Counted from the stretch's first letter, positions 1-8,780 are shown. The stretch: DNA of 64,000 bases from Gemmatimonadota bacterium (GCA_023249375.1 JAHFCT010000006.1:46886-110885); one strand, 5' to 3'. Numbers and translations are program-made. The notes: generated by a model from the sequence alone, not told the origin.

Positions 1-425
1 CACGCGGTTTGCGGAATGGCGGTCAGCACGAGAATGGCGACGGCCGCCGATCCCGCGAGGCCATGCACCGTGCCGATCAGCAGCGGCCGGCGAGAATCAA
101 ACTCGTGGGTGTGGCCGTGCGCATGCACCGGCGCGTCGGTTCGCAGATTGCTGAAGCCGAGCACGATCAGCATGATCGCCACGCCAAACTCCAGCGCGAG
201 CCCGAGGCGTGGCGGAATGACGAGCCGAAACGCGATGATCGCGCCGCCGACCGTGAAGACGGTGATCGTATGCCCGATGCCCCAGAGCACTCCGATCCAC
301 GCGGCACGCTTCAGCGTGCGCTCCCGGGCCACGATGGCGGTCACGGCAACCACGTGGTCGGCATCCGTGGCGTGCCGCAGCCCGAGCAGAAAACCGAGCA
401 GCGCCGCCGAGAGCGCAGAGAACAT
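1..425 (-). CDS. Nickel/cobalt-type membrane transporter, 3' end cut by window
   Basis: Only the first 141 codons are in the window; the ATG is at 425. The protein is hydrophobic from the start and carries the transition-metal signature H-x4-D-H (RHATDADHV, H18, D23, H24) expected in the second membrane segment of NiCoT/NicO/HupE-like permeases, with a further G-H pair at residues 51-52. A His-rich hydrophilic loop (HAHGHTH, residues 101-107) follows the third or fourth membrane segment, as is usual for metal-sensing loops in this superfamily. The role inferred is inner-membrane transport of Ni2+ or Co2+. It lies 48 bases downstream of the VWA gene on the same strand, but no nickel enzyme is visible nearby. 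HupE/UreJ-like permease is the main alternative. Confidence 0.75.
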   Translation of the reverse strand, partial: MFSALSAALLGFLLGLRHATDADHVVAVTAIVARERTLKRAAWIGVLWGIGHTITVFTVGGAIIAFRLVIPPRLGLALEFGVAIMLIVLGFSNLRTDAPVHAHGHTHEFDSRRPLLIGTVHGLAGSAAVAILVLTAIPQTA

Positions 426-473
426 GCGTAGAAGCTTACCGCGCGGCGCAAAGCAGGGTCAAGCGCGGCGCGC

Positions 474-1754
474 CTACCGCACGGTCTTCGTCTTCCGCCG
501 CAGAAAATCCATCAGCACAAACTGGCCGAGCGACATCGTATTCGTGAAATACGCCCGCCCGCGGCAGATGCGCGACACCATCTTCACGAACTCCACTAGC
601 GCCGGATCGCGCGCGAGCATGAACGTGTTGATCACGATGCCCGACCGTCGGCACTCGGTGACCTCCTTGAGCGTCTCGTGCAGCACGAAGGCATCGAGCC
701 CCATCGAGTTCTTGTAGATGCGGCCGTCCTCCATCGTCAAGGCGCTCGGTTTTCCGTCGGTGATCATCACGATCTGGCGCATGTCCTTGCGCTGCGCGAG
801 CAGCAGACGGCGCGCAAGCTTCAGCCCTTCCGCCGTGTTCGTGTGAAACGGCCCCACCTGCGCGGTCGCCAGCGCTTCGATGGGAATCTGCTCGGCGGAA
901 TCGTGGAAGAGCACCGTCTGAAGCGTGTCGCCGGGAAACTGAGTGCGGATCAGGTGCGTGAGGGCGAGCGCCACCTTCTTGGCCGGCGTGAAGCGGTCCT
1001 CGCCGTACAGGATCATCGAGTGCGAGCAGTCGAGCATCAGCACCGTGGCGCACGACGACCGGTGCTCCGTTTGGTGCACCATCAAGTCGGGATAGTCGAT
1101 GTCGAGCGGTACGTCGAGCGAGCCGGTGCGCGTGAGGGTGTTGAGCAGCGTCGCATTGACGTCGAGATTCATCGCGTCGCCGAACTCGTACGCGCGGCTC
1201 GCGGCGTCCGCCTCGATGCCGGTGGCGAGGTGCGGCGTGTCGTGGCTGCCAAACGACGACTTGCCGACGCCCTGCAGCAAGTGCTTGAGCGCCTTGTAGC
1301 CGAGAAAGTCGATGCCCTTGCTCGTGAGCTGAAACTGCACGTCGCGCGCGGCGGCACGGGCCAACCCGCCGGGGCCGGTAACGGCCTGATGCCCAGCCGG
1401 CATCTGCGGCGCCTGATCGAGCTTGAGCAGCCCCTCGTCGATGAGACGCTGGACGATGCGATCGAGCAGCTCGGCGAGCTTGGATTCTGAGATCTCGTCG
1501 CCGTCGCCGCGAAGCGCCTCAAGCATCTCAGGCGTAAACTGTCCGCCCTGAATGAGCGCATCGAGGATCGCCTGGCGCAGCGCGTCGAGCGATTTGTCCG
1601 CCGCCTCGCCTGTTTCACCCCAGAACGGATGCTCCTGCGGCCCGCCGGCGAAGCCGGATTGAAGCAAGAAATCCGCGAGCTGATCGAGCAGCGACTGCAG
1701 GTCGAGCTGATCGGCCGCTTCGGGGCTGAACTTCGAATAGGTGTGGAACCGCAT
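474..1754 (-). CDS. VWA-domain protein, partner of MoxR-like AAA+ ATPase
   Basis: 426 residues. I start at the ATG at 1754, not the upstream alternative, because GGAGG lies six to seven bases before it. The N-terminal half is helical and acidic. The C-terminal half is a von Willebrand A domain with a complete MIDAS: D-x-S-x-S (LDCSHS), a Thr in NTAEG and the Asp of ITDGK. Proteins of this build normally act as adaptors of MoxR-type AAA+ ATPases in metal insertion or complex maturation. The matching AAA+ gene is at 3286-4749 on the same strand, but an oppositely oriented MFS gene and a palindromic repeat separate the two. Function beyond chaperone-type remodelling cannot be stated. Confidence 0.82.
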   Translation of the reverse strand: MRFHTYSKFSPEAADQLDLQSLLDQLADFLLQSGFAGGPQEHPFWGETGEAADKSLDALRQAILDALIQGGQFTPEMLEALRGDGDEISESKLAELLDRIVQRLIDEGLLKLDQAPQMPAGHQAVTGPGGLARAAARDVQFQLTSKGIDFLGYKALKHLLQGVGKSSFGSHDTPHLATGIEADAASRAYEFGDAMNLDVNATLLNTLTRTGSLDVPLDIDYPDLMVHQTEHRSSCATVLMLDCSHSMILYGEDRFTPAKKVALALTHLIRTQFPGDTLQTVLFHDSAEQIPIEALATAQVGPFHTNTAEGLKLARRLLLAQRKDMRQIVMITDGKPSALTMEDGRIYKNSMGLDAFVLHETLKEVTECRRSGIVINTFMLARDPALVEFVKMVSRICRGRAYFTNTMSLGQFVLMDFLRRKTKTVR

Positions 1755-1850
1755 GGGGGGCCTCCGCCGCTCAATCAACAGCCAGCGCGCGCATTCGGCA
1801 AACCCCTCTCGCGTCGGCGGAGTTCCCGAATGTCGCGGCGGGAACCGCTT

Positions 1851-1971
1851 CTACTGACTACCACGGATGACACGGAGGTCACGGATAAACACGGATCACT
1901 CGTTGGGGGAACGCCCAAACGCCTGATCCGTGTCCATCCGTTCAATCCGTCTCATCCGTGGTAGTCCGTAG
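1851..1971. repeat. Family A palindromic repeat, copy A1
   Basis: A 121-base intergenic inverted repeat. The arms are 1851-1898 and 1924-1971, separated by a 25-base loop. The outer 16 bases of the two arms match with one mismatch (CTACTGACTACCACGG on the left). Each arm carries four copies of ACGGAT or a one-base variant, spaced 9-10 bases apart. The copy at 5284-5401 shares the ACTGACT/CCACGGATGACACGG terminus. It lies between the divergent VWA and MFS genes, so it must sit in or near both promoter regions. No coding potential. Confidence 0.9.
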
Positions 1972-2046
1972 AACTTGCCGACAGGCCGAACTCACAGTCG
2001 GCGCCAAGACTTACCCCGCAAGCGTGCCAACGGCGATCTTTCACGG

Positions 2047-3273
2047 ATGTCCGCCCGCGACTCGTCGATCAATCCGTTCCGCATCCTCGAGAAGTCCAAG
2101 AACTTCCGGATCTTCTTCGCGGGACAGACGACGTCGCTGATCGGCACCTGGATGCAGCAGGTGGCGCAGGGGTGGCTGGCGCTGCAGCTCTCCAACGACG
2201 CTTTTCTCGTCGGCGTCGTCGCCGCCGCGGGCACGCTTCCCATTCTCGTGCTCTCGCTGCCGGGCGGTCTGGTCGCCGACCGGTTTCGTCGGCTGCGCGT
2301 GGTCGCCATCGCGCAGTCATTGCTGCTGGCCGAGGCGATCCTCCTCTGGTGGTTTACGTGGTCAGGCCACATGACCATCAATTGGCTCATCGCCATCGCG
2401 TTGCTGGGCGGCATCATCTCCGCGTTCGAGATTCCGGCGCGCCAGTCGCTCTTCGTCGAGCTCGTCGGCAAGGACCACGTGCTCGACGCCATCGCCCTCA
2501 ACTCCAGCGGCTTCAACCTCGCACGCATCGCGGGTCCGTCGCTTGCCGCCATCGTCATCGCGCGCTTTGGGCTCTCGTGGTGCTTTGGCATCAATGCCAT
2601 CTCGTATCTCGCCGTCTTGCTCAGTCTCGCGCTCATCCGCCTTCCGCATCTGACAGTGGCGCCGGCGGGCCGGCCGCTGCACGCACTCGGCGAAGCGTTT
2701 ACGCACGTGCGCACACATCGGCTCACGTCGGTGCTGATGCGCGTGGTGGCGGTGTACTCATTGCTCGGCATTCCGGTGCTGACGCTGCTGCCCGTGCTCG
2801 CGCGCGACGTGCTTGGGCTCGGCGCCGGCGGCTATGGGGCGCTCATGACGTGCGTCGGCGTTGGCGCGTTGCTCGGCGCCCTCAGCATCGCCGCGGCCGG
2901 CCAGCGTCTCCACCGGCACCGCGCGCTGATGGTTACCTCGCTCGCGTTCCCCGCGCTGCTCGTGCTCGTCAGCCTGTCGCGCGCTGAGGTGTTCACCGGA
3001 CTGCTGCTCTTCGGCGTCGGCGCCTGCATGGTGGTCAACAGCGCGGTGATCAATGGCATGCTGCAGGCCGCCGCGCCCGATGCGCTGCGCGGCCGAGTGA
3101 TTTCGATCTATGTTGCGGTGTATATCGGCACCAACCCCATCGGCTCTTTCGTCAGCGGCGCCATCGCGCGTCTCTACGGAAGCGCGTGGGCCATCGGCGG
3201 CATGGCGGCGCTCATGGGCATGTTCGGCATCTGGGCCATTCGGCGCTATCCGGAGTTGCGGCACGGCGCGTAG
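2047..3273 (+). CDS. MFS transporter (MFS_3/EntS-like exporter family)
   Basis: 408 residues with about twelve hydrophobic segments. The start is the ATG at 2047 (MSARDSSINPF), followed by the amphipathic stretch and NFRIFFAGQ-type first helix typical of the EntS-like MFS_3 group. The family exports siderophores, drugs or lipids across the inner membrane by proton antiport; the substrate here is unknown. The region between helices 2 and 3 has the usual G-x-x-x-D-R-F-R-R loop (GGLVADRFRR). The start codon is embedded in TTTCACGGATG, resembling the end of the family A repeat 76 bases upstream. It points opposite to the VWA and MoxR genes on both sides and separates them. Confidence 0.85.
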   Translation: MSARDSSINPFRILEKSKNFRIFFAGQTTSLIGTWMQQVAQGWLALQLSNDAFLVGVVAAAGTLPILVLSLPGGLVADRFRRLRVVAIAQSLLLAEAILLWWFTWSGHMTINWLIAIALLGGIISAFEIPARQSLFVELVGKDHVLDAIALNSSGFNLARIAGPSLAAIVIARFGLSWCFGINAISYLAVLLSLALIRLPHLTVAPAGRPLHALGEAFTHVRTHRLTSVLMRVVAVYSLLGIPVLTLLPVLARDVLGLGAGGYGALMTCVGVGALLGALSIAAAGQRLHRHRALMVTSLAFPALLVLVSLSRAEVFTGLLLFGVGACMVVNSAVINGMLQAAAPDALRGRVISIYVAVYIGTNPIGSFVSGAIARLYGSAWAIGGMAALMGMFGIWAIRRYPELRHGA

Positions 3274-3285
3274 CGCGCAGGCGCG

Positions 3286-4749
3286 CTATCGCTCGTCGTC
3301 CTCCACGCCGCCGCGTCGGCGCCGCGTCTCTCGCTCCGCGGCGCCGTAGCGGCCGCTCTCCGATCGCGACAGCTTGCGGCGCGCCACCAGCGACTCGAGC
3401 ACCAGCTCGCACGACACCGCAAACGCCGCATCGTCACCCGGCGGGGCAAGCCCCATGTCCTTCACGAAGCCGCCGAGTCCGGGCACGGAGTCAAACGCGG
3501 TGCGCAGTGCGGCGGTAGGTACTTCATCGGTCACCTGCAAGGCGGCGCCGGCATCGAACCACATCACCACGTCGTCCATCGCGGCCGGACCGACCAGATC
3601 GCGCAGCGTCGCGTCGGCCGCCCGCCGTATGAGTTCGCGCGCCAGCGCCGCGCCGCCGAGCAGTTCGCCCTCATACTCGAGCTCGAGTTTGCCCGTGATC
3701 GCCGGCAGCGCGGCGTAGAGATCGGCGAGCCGCGGCGTGATGCGCGCTTCGCCCGCGAGCACCGCGCGGCGTTCGGCGTTCGAGATCACGTTTTCGAGCA
3801 CGGTGATCGGCAGCCGCTGCGACACGCCCGACCGGTGATCGATGCGCCGGTCCTTTCGCGCTTCGAACGCAACGCGTTCAATCACTTCGGCGACCATCGG
3901 CACGAGATCAAGCGGCCGGCCGTCACGCGCCGTCCACGCCTCCTGTTTCGTGATCGCCATGCCAAGCTCCACCTTCTCCGGATAGTGCGTGAGAATCTCG
4001 CTGCCAATCCGGTCCTTCAACGGCGTGATGATCTTGCCGCGCGCCGTGTAGTCCTCGGGATTCGCCGTGAAGCACAGCAGGACGTCGAGGGCCAGCCGCA
4101 CGGGATATCCCTTGATCTGCACATCGCCTTCCTGCATCACGTTGAACAGGCCCACCTGCACCTTGCCGGCCAAGTCGGGCAGTTCGTTCAGTGCGAAGAT
4201 GCCGCGGTTGGCGCGCGGCAGCATGCCGTAGTGCATCGTCAGCTCATCGGCGAGCAGGTGGCCGCCGCGCGCCGCGCGAATGGGGTCGACGTCGCCAATC
4301 AGATCGGCCACCGTCACGTCAGGCGTCGCCAGCTTTTCGACATAACGCTGATCGCGTCCCACCCACGCGATTGGCGTGTCGTCGCCCGCCTCGGCGATGA
4401 GGTTGCGCGCAAAACGCGACACGGGGGCGAACGGCGAATCGTTGATCTCGCTGCCGGCCACGACGGGGATGGCATCATCCAGGAGCGTCGTCAGGGCGCG
4501 CAGGATGCGGCTCTTCGCCTGCCCACGAAGGCCGAGGAGAATGAAGTGATGCCGCGACAGCAGGGCATTCACGAGATGCGGCACCACCGTATCCTCGTAT
4601 CCCATCACGCCCGGCAGCAGCGGGCCGCCGGCAGCCAATCGCGCCAGCAGGTTGCCGCGGATCTCGTCCTTGACGGAGCGCCTGGCGCGTGCGGACTCAC
4701 CGAGGGGGGATGACTTGAGGGCGCCGAGTGTCTGGGGGAGCTGGGTCAC
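3286..4749 (-). CDS. MoxR-like AAA+ ATPase (Mg-chelatase-related)
   Basis: 487 residues from a GTG at 4749; an in-frame TTG at 4791 is possible but less likely. The GTG overlaps the stop of the upstream GxxExxY gene by GTGA, so translation is probably coupled. A Walker A variant GLRGQAKS lies at residues 73-80, a Walker B-like NRGIFALNELPDL follows, and a sensor-1 region CFTANPEDYTARG precedes the arginine-rich KDRIGSE. This is the arrangement of the MoxR/Mg-chelatase-I-like branch that works with VWA proteins. The cognate VWA protein is most likely the one at 474-1754. Cytosolic; client unknown. Confidence 0.85.
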   Translation of the reverse strand: MTQLPQTLGALKSSPLGESARARRSVKDEIRGNLLARLAAGGPLLPGVMGYEDTVVPHLVNALLSRHHFILLGLRGQAKSRILRALTTLLDDAIPVVAGSEINDSPFAPVSRFARNLIAEAGDDTPIAWVGRDQRYVEKLATPDVTVADLIGDVDPIRAARGGHLLADELTMHYGMLPRANRGIFALNELPDLAGKVQVGLFNVMQEGDVQIKGYPVRLALDVLLCFTANPEDYTARGKIITPLKDRIGSEILTHYPEKVELGMAITKQEAWTARDGRPLDLVPMVAEVIERVAFEARKDRRIDHRSGVSQRLPITVLENVISNAERRAVLAGEARITPRLADLYAALPAITGKLELEYEGELLGGAALARELIRRAADATLRDLVGPAAMDDVVMWFDAGAALQVTDEVPTAALRTAFDSVPGLGGFVKDMGLAPPGDDAAFAVSCELVLESLVARRKLSRSESGRYGAAERETRRRRGGVEDDER

Positions 4750-5186
4750 TTCATGAGTCTCGTGTAGGGGGCTTCGATGTCGGCGTGGCAATGAAGCGCC
4801 TGGTTCGCCAGCGGGCCAACCAGGCGGCGATAACTCGGCCTCGGTCCAAAGTTCACGAGCAGGCCAACGGGCAGGTTGGCCGCCCGAAGGTAATTGATCA
4901 ACTGCGCCTCGTGCGATCCTCCGAGTTGATCGACGGCCTTCACCTCGACGACTACCCGCCGGTCGACAATGAGGTCCGCACGGAACTCCCCGACCAGCTG
5001 TCGCTCAAACATGACGTGGAGCGCGACCTCGCGCAGAACCTCGCGCCCCGTGCGTTCCAGCGTGTTGCCCAGCGCCCGGTGATAGACGGATTCCAGGAAT
5101 CCGTATCCAAGCCGGTTGTACACGTAGTAGAACGCGCCAATGATGACGCGCGTCGTCTCGTAAGCCGGCAGGTGCTCTTCCGCCAT
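4746..5186 (-). CDS. GxxExxY protein, putative PD-(D/E)XK nuclease
   Basis: 146 residues from the ATG at 5186. The open frame extends upstream, but that part only translates the palindromic repeat. The family signature G-x-x-E-x-x-Y is at residues 29-35 (GFLESVY). Downstream, RADLIVD (D71, D75) and VEVKAV (E81-x-K83) have the order of a PD-(D/E)xK nuclease core, consistent with assignment of this family to the PDDEXK_3 group. Biological role is unknown for the family. The stop overlaps the GTG of the MoxR-like gene. Repeat A2 begins 97 bases upstream of the start. GxxExxY genes are common in large environmental genomes and are often solitary. Confidence 0.82.
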   Translation of the reverse strand: MAEEHLPAYETTRVIIGAFYYVYNRLGYGFLESVYHRALGNTLERTGREVLREVALHVMFERQLVGEFRADLIVDRRVVVEVKAVDQLGGSHEAQLINYLRAANLPVGLLVNFGPRPSYRRLVGPLANQALHCHADIEAPYTRLMK

Positions 5187-5283
5187 TCTTGCTGTCCATG
5201 ATGGTTCGTGACCAGTCGAATCATCTGGGGCGGACGGCCACCGTGCATCACCGTTCCGTTCTCTCTCGGGGCAGGAAACTGCA

Positions 5284-5401
5284 ACTGACTTCCACGGATG
5301 ACACGGATCAAACGGATCAACACGGATCAGGCCATGGAAGAATCCATGAGAGCAGTATCCGTGTGCATCCGTGCCCATCCGTTCAATCCGTGGAAGGCAG
5401 T
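5284..5401. repeat. Family A palindromic repeat, copy A2
   Basis: A 118-base inverted repeat, homologous to copy A1. The arms 5284-5329 and 5355-5401 begin with ACTGACTTCCACGG on the left and its near-perfect complement on the right. Each arm has four ACGGAT hexamers at 9-10 base spacing. The loop contains a second small palindrome, CATGGA/TCCATG (5334-5347). The repeat lies just upstream of the GxxExxY gene and just downstream of the molybdopterin oxidoreductase gene. Confidence 0.9.
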
Positions 5402-5433
5402 AGGACCAGCCTAGTCACCGATGCCAGCGACGC

Positions 5434-7566
5434 CTACACGACTGCGGTCACCTCAACCAGATTGTCGTAGAACACCGGCCCCGCGCCCATGTCCGTCGTC
5501 CGCTGGGACGTCGTCTCGTTCGCGTTGTGGCCGTCGCTCGTGAGCTTGCCCCACCAAATGCTCGGCGCCCAGACCACGCCGGCGCGCACCGAATCCGCCA
5601 CGCGCGCTCTCGCGCTGAACGCGCCGCGGTCGTTGAACACGACCACCATCGCACCGGCCTCAATGCCGCGCGAGGCCGCGTCCTGCGGGTGGAGCGTGAG
5701 CTCCGGTTCCGCGTCCTTGCGCAGCGACGCGACATTCACAAAGGTCGAGTTGAGGAACTGGTGCCGCGGCGACGAGATCAGCGTCAGGGGGAACCGCTCC
5801 GCGAGATCGGGGACCGACTCCGGATACTCGTGCGGCGGCGTGAACGCCGGTAGCGGGTCCAGCCCCATCGACTCCATGCGCGCCGAATAGAACTCGCACT
5901 TGCCGCTCGGCGTCAGGAATCCGCCGTCGGCATACGGGAGATACGGCGTCGGTACGTTGAGCCGCACCCAGCCGCGCTCCATGAGCGCGTCGTAGGTGAC
6001 CGTGGTCATCTTCTCGTCGGTCGTGTCCAGCGCCTGCCGCAGCAATGCGTCGTCATCATCCGCGAGACACGCGTTTGCGAGTTCCATGTGGGACGCGATC
6101 TCGCGGAAGATCTGTGTGTTGGGCTTGCATTCACCCAGTGGCGCGATGGCGGGGCGGTTCAGTGTGGCGTAGTGATGCCCGTACGCGAAGTGCACGTCGA
6201 GATGCTCCAGCTGCGTCGTCGCCGGCAGCACGTAGTCAGCGTAATCGGCGGTATCCGTCTGGAAATGTTCGAGCACCACCGTGAACAGATCCGTGCGCCG
6301 CAGCCCCGTGAGCACGCGGTTGCGATCCGGCGCCACCGCGGCGGGATTCGAGTTGTAGACGATCAGCGCCCGCACCGGCGGCCCGCCGACTCCCGCGTCG
6401 GGCAGCGTGAGCGCATCCCCCAGCCGGATCATGTTGATGGTGCGCACCGCGGGCGATAGCTCCGGCCGCTCGAGCGCCGCGGTGTTGTACTTGAAGTTCG
6501 CGCTCGTCGAGAGCTGCACGCCGCCCCCCGCGCGCCGCCAATGGCCCGTCACCGCAGGCAGGCACGCAATCGTCCGCACCGCCATCGCGCCGCCGCCGTG
6601 CCGCTGCAGTCCGTAGTTGATGCGCAGGAACGCCGACGTCGCGCGTCCGTACTCGCGCGCCAGCTCAATGATGCGGGCCGCGGGAATGCCGGTCAGCGAC
6701 GCCGCGCGCTCCGGCGGATAGTCGTTAAGCCGCTGACGCAACTCGTCAACGCCAATTGTGTGCCGGGCGATGAAGTCGTCATCCTGCAGGCCTTCGGCGA
6801 AGATCACGTGCATCATGGCGAGCGCCAGCGCGGCATCGGTGCCCGGTCGGATCGGAATCCACTCGTCGCACTGATCGGCGGTGCGCGTGCGAATGGGATC
6901 AATGCAGAGCACGCGGGCGCCCTGGTCCTTCGCCTGGCGCACGAAGGGCCACAGGTGCGGATTCGCGGTGAGCGTGTTCGTGCCCCACAGCACCACGAGG
7001 TCGCTCGACGGAATGCCCTCCGCGTCAGCGCCGACGTTGGCACCCACGGTCATCCTCATGCCCCACGCACCAGCGGTGCTGCAGATCGTGCGGTCAAGCT
7101 TTGACGCGCCGAGTGCGTGAAAGAACCGACGGTCCATCGACTGACCCTGCAGCATGCCCATGGTGCCGGCGTACGAATAGGGCAGGATCGACTGCGCGCC
7201 GTCGGTGCTTGCCGCGATCTCGCGCAGCCGCACGGCGATATCCCGCAGCGCTTCGTCCCAGCTGACGCGCACAAACTCGCCGCGTCCTTTTCTTCCAACG
7301 CGCTTCAGCGGGTGCAGCAGCCGGTCCGCGTGATAGGTGCGCTCGAGGTAGCGATTGACCTTCGCACAGAGAAACCCGGCCGTGAACGGATGCTCCGGGT
7401 CGCCCTGCACGCGCACCGCGCGGCCGTTTTCGACGGTCGTGAGCATCGCGCAGGTGTCGGGGCAGTCGTGCGGGCAGCCGCCCCGGACGACGTGAACGGC
7501 GGACTCGGACAATTCAGTGCGTCCTCGAAACGGTGCTGAAACGCAGATGTCAGGGGAATCCTGCAT
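5434..7566 (-). CDS. Molybdopterin-dependent oxidoreductase with [4Fe-4S] domain
   Basis: 710 residues from the ATG at 7566. The N-terminal Fe4S4 domain has C31-x3-C35-x3-C39 and C67 (GGCPHDCPDTC, then GFLCAK). The Mo-bis-PGD catalytic domain and a C-terminal dinucleotide-binding domain follow (about residues 590-705, SPRHQFLNSTF onward). This is the formate dehydrogenase/DMSO reductase superfamily. No Tat signal is present, so it is probably cytoplasmic. No electron-transfer or membrane subunit gene is adjacent, which fits stand-alone enzymes of the YoaE type. Substrate unknown. The 317-base region upstream holds its promoter; GGGGGG lies about 15 bases before the start. Confidence 0.85.
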   Translation of the reverse strand: MQDSPDICVSAPFRGRTELSESAVHVVRGGCPHDCPDTCAMLTTVENGRAVRVQGDPEHPFTAGFLCAKVNRYLERTYHADRLLHPLKRVGRKGRGEFVRVSWDEALRDIAVRLREIAASTDGAQSILPYSYAGTMGMLQGQSMDRRFFHALGASKLDRTICSTAGAWGMRMTVGANVGADAEGIPSSDLVVLWGTNTLTANPHLWPFVRQAKDQGARVLCIDPIRTRTADQCDEWIPIRPGTDAALALAMMHVIFAEGLQDDDFIARHTIGVDELRQRLNDYPPERAASLTGIPAARIIELAREYGRATSAFLRINYGLQRHGGGAMAVRTIACLPAVTGHWRRAGGGVQLSTSANFKYNTAALERPELSPAVRTINMIRLGDALTLPDAGVGGPPVRALIVYNSNPAAVAPDRNRVLTGLRRTDLFTVVLEHFQTDTADYADYVLPATTQLEHLDVHFAYGHHYATLNRPAIAPLGECKPNTQIFREIASHMELANACLADDDDALLRQALDTTDEKMTTVTYDALMERGWVRLNVPTPYLPYADGGFLTPSGKCEFYSARMESMGLDPLPAFTPPHEYPESVPDLAERFPLTLISSPRHQFLNSTFVNVASLRKDAEPELTLHPQDAASRGIEAGAMVVVFNDRGAFSARARVADSVRAGVVWAPSIWWGKLTSDGHNANETTSQRTTDMGAGPVFYDNLVEVTAVV

Positions 7567-7778
7567 AATATGCGGTAGTCCCCCCTTACGTCAGGCGGCT
7601 CCGATGTAGGGCTTGGCGCAACTGGTTGCGCGTGCGGCAGTTACATCGTATCTTCAGGTGCTAGACTTCGGGGCAGTTGGAGGCGCGACGGGACCGCGTG
7701 TTTCAACAACCGGAGGCGGAGCAGAACGAGTCTAAGGACATCGGTGATTGCCGTCTGGGCGAGTCAGTGCCGCGTGTC

Positions 7779-7806
7779 TTGACGATGCGTCCATTCTCCG
7801 TAAATT
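7779..7806 (+). promoter_or_regulatory. Candidate sigma-70-type promoter of lipoprotein gene
   Basis: TTGACG at 7779-7784 and TAAATT at 7801-7806 are separated by 16 bases and lie about 80 bases before the lipoprotein start codon. They sit in the 317-base gap (7567-7883) between two divergent genes. I see no other gene in that gap. Confidence 0.45.
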
Positions 7807-7883
7807 CAGCGCGTTCGAGCACTGCGTACCAAGGCGCAGTCTCGCGCTGTGCCTTTTTCGTCCCTCCTTTGGAGATCATCTCA

Positions 7884-8093
7884 ATGAAGCGCATTGCCCT
7901 CGTCGCTGCTGTGCTCGTTCTCGCCGCTTGCGCCAAGAAGGAAGAGGCCGCTCCGGCCGCTGATGCCGCCGCTCCGGCCGCTGCTCCGGCTGCTGCGATG
8001 GACACCACCAAGAAGGACACGACGGCTGCCGCTCCGGCCGCCGCCCCGGCTGCTGCGCCGGCCGCCGCTCCGGCTGCCGCCAAGAAGCCGTAA
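7884..8093 (+). CDS. Small Ala/Pro-rich lipoprotein
   Basis: 69 residues. The ATG at 7884 is preceded by GGAG nine bases upstream. A lysine-arginine N-terminus and hydrophobic core lead to a lipobox (VLAAC, Cys16), so the mature protein should be lipid-anchored. The remainder is almost entirely Ala, Pro, Lys, Asp and Thr, with repeated APAAAPAAA units and a final KKP. Such tails are probably unstructured. Role unknown; a small, highly expressed envelope spacer or wall-linking lipoprotein is one guess. It has its own promoter and a strong hairpin 20 bases after the stop, so it is monocistronic. Confidence 0.75.
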   Translation: MKRIALVAAVLVLAACAKKEEAAPAADAAAPAAAPAAAMDTTKKDTTAAAPAAAPAAAPAAAPAAAKKP

Positions 8094-8112
8094 TCAGGTT
8101 TCTAGCTGAACG

Positions 8113-8142
8113 ACGCGGGCGCGACGAAAGTCGCGCCCGCGT
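8113..8142 (+). terminator. Hairpin terminator after lipoprotein gene
   Basis: A 13-bp perfect GC-rich stem (ACGCGGGCGCGAC and its complement) closed by a GAAA tetraloop. The stem is extended by a bulged AACG/CGTT pair, and a short TTT follows. It lies 20 bases after the lipoprotein stop codon. Confidence 0.8.
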
Positions 8143-8244
8143 TCGTTTGCGGCCATGTGCCGTCGCACGGACGCCGCACGGCCCCGCCGCGCGCGCGTGA
8201 CACCGCGCCGCTCTACCCACTGGCACGCACGCGCAAACGTGGCC

Positions 8245-8258
8245 ATTGTCAGGACAAT
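8245..8258. promoter_or_regulatory. Small perfect dyad upstream of iorA-like gene
   Basis: ATTGTC and GACAAT are separated by two bases, 34 bases before the start of the (2Fe-2S) subunit gene. Position and symmetry suit a repressor operator, but 6-bp arms can arise by chance. Confidence 0.3.
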
Positions 8259-8291
8259 CGCAGGCCGACTGCCTTCTCACGTGAGCCCCCC

Positions 8292-8777
8292 ATGCCCATC
8301 ACGCTGACGATTAACGGCGCGCCCGTCACCGTCGACGCCCCACCCGAGATGCCGCTCCTGTGGGTGCTGCGCGACCACCTCAATCTCAAGGGCACGAAGT
8401 TCGGCTGCGGCATCGCCAACTGCGGCGCGTGCACGGTGCACATCGACGGTGCGCCGGAACGCAGCTGCTCGGTGCGCATCTCCGAGGTCGCCGGCCAGCA
8501 CGTCACGACCATCGAAGGCCTGTCCGCCGACGGCACGCACCCGCTGCAACTCGCGTGGGATGAGATCGACGTTCCGCAATGCGGCTACTGCCAAGCCGGA
8601 CAGATCATGGCGGCCGCCGCCCTGCTCAAGTCGAAGAAGAACCCCACGGACGCCGACATCGACGCGGCGATGGACAACATCTGCCGCTGCGGCACGTACA
8701 ATCGCATTCGACAGGCCATCCACCGCGCGGCAACGCTTCCGACGCCGGCCGGCGCCGCGCGCGACGGGGAGGTGTAA
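8292..8777 (+). CDS. iorA: (2Fe-2S)-binding small subunit of a molybdenum hydroxylase
   Basis: 161 residues. The N-terminal ferredoxin-like domain binds one [2Fe-2S] cluster through C39, C44, C47 and C59; the helical C-terminal domain binds the second through C97, C100, C131 and C133 ([10 protein letters not shown]). Size and the [10 protein letters not shown] motif match isoquinoline 1-oxidoreductase and aldehyde oxidoreductase small subunits of the xanthine oxidase family. Three bases after the stop begins the molybdopterin subunit gene; there is no FAD subunit gene, so a quinone or cytochrome acceptor is likely, as in the isoquinoline-type enzymes. The symbol reflects the family; the substrate is not established. 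Confidence 0.82.
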   Translation: MPITLTINGAPVTVDAPPEMPLLWVLRDHLNLKGTKFGCGIANCGACTVHIDGAPERSCSVRISEVAGQHVTTIEGLSADGTHPLQLAWDEIDVPQCGYCQAGQIMAAAALLKSKKNPTDADIDAAMDNICRCGTYNRIRQAIHRAATLPTPAGAARDGEV

Positions 8778-8780
8778 CCG

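Noticed and set aside
5187..5378. N-terminal extension of the GxxExxY protein
   Set aside because: It would translate the palindromic repeat; the family N-terminus fits the start at 5186.
1851..5401. ACGGAT arrays as a CRISPR array
   Set aside because: The units are 6 bases at 9-10 base spacing and arranged as inverted repeats; there are no spacers of CRISPR length and no cas genes.
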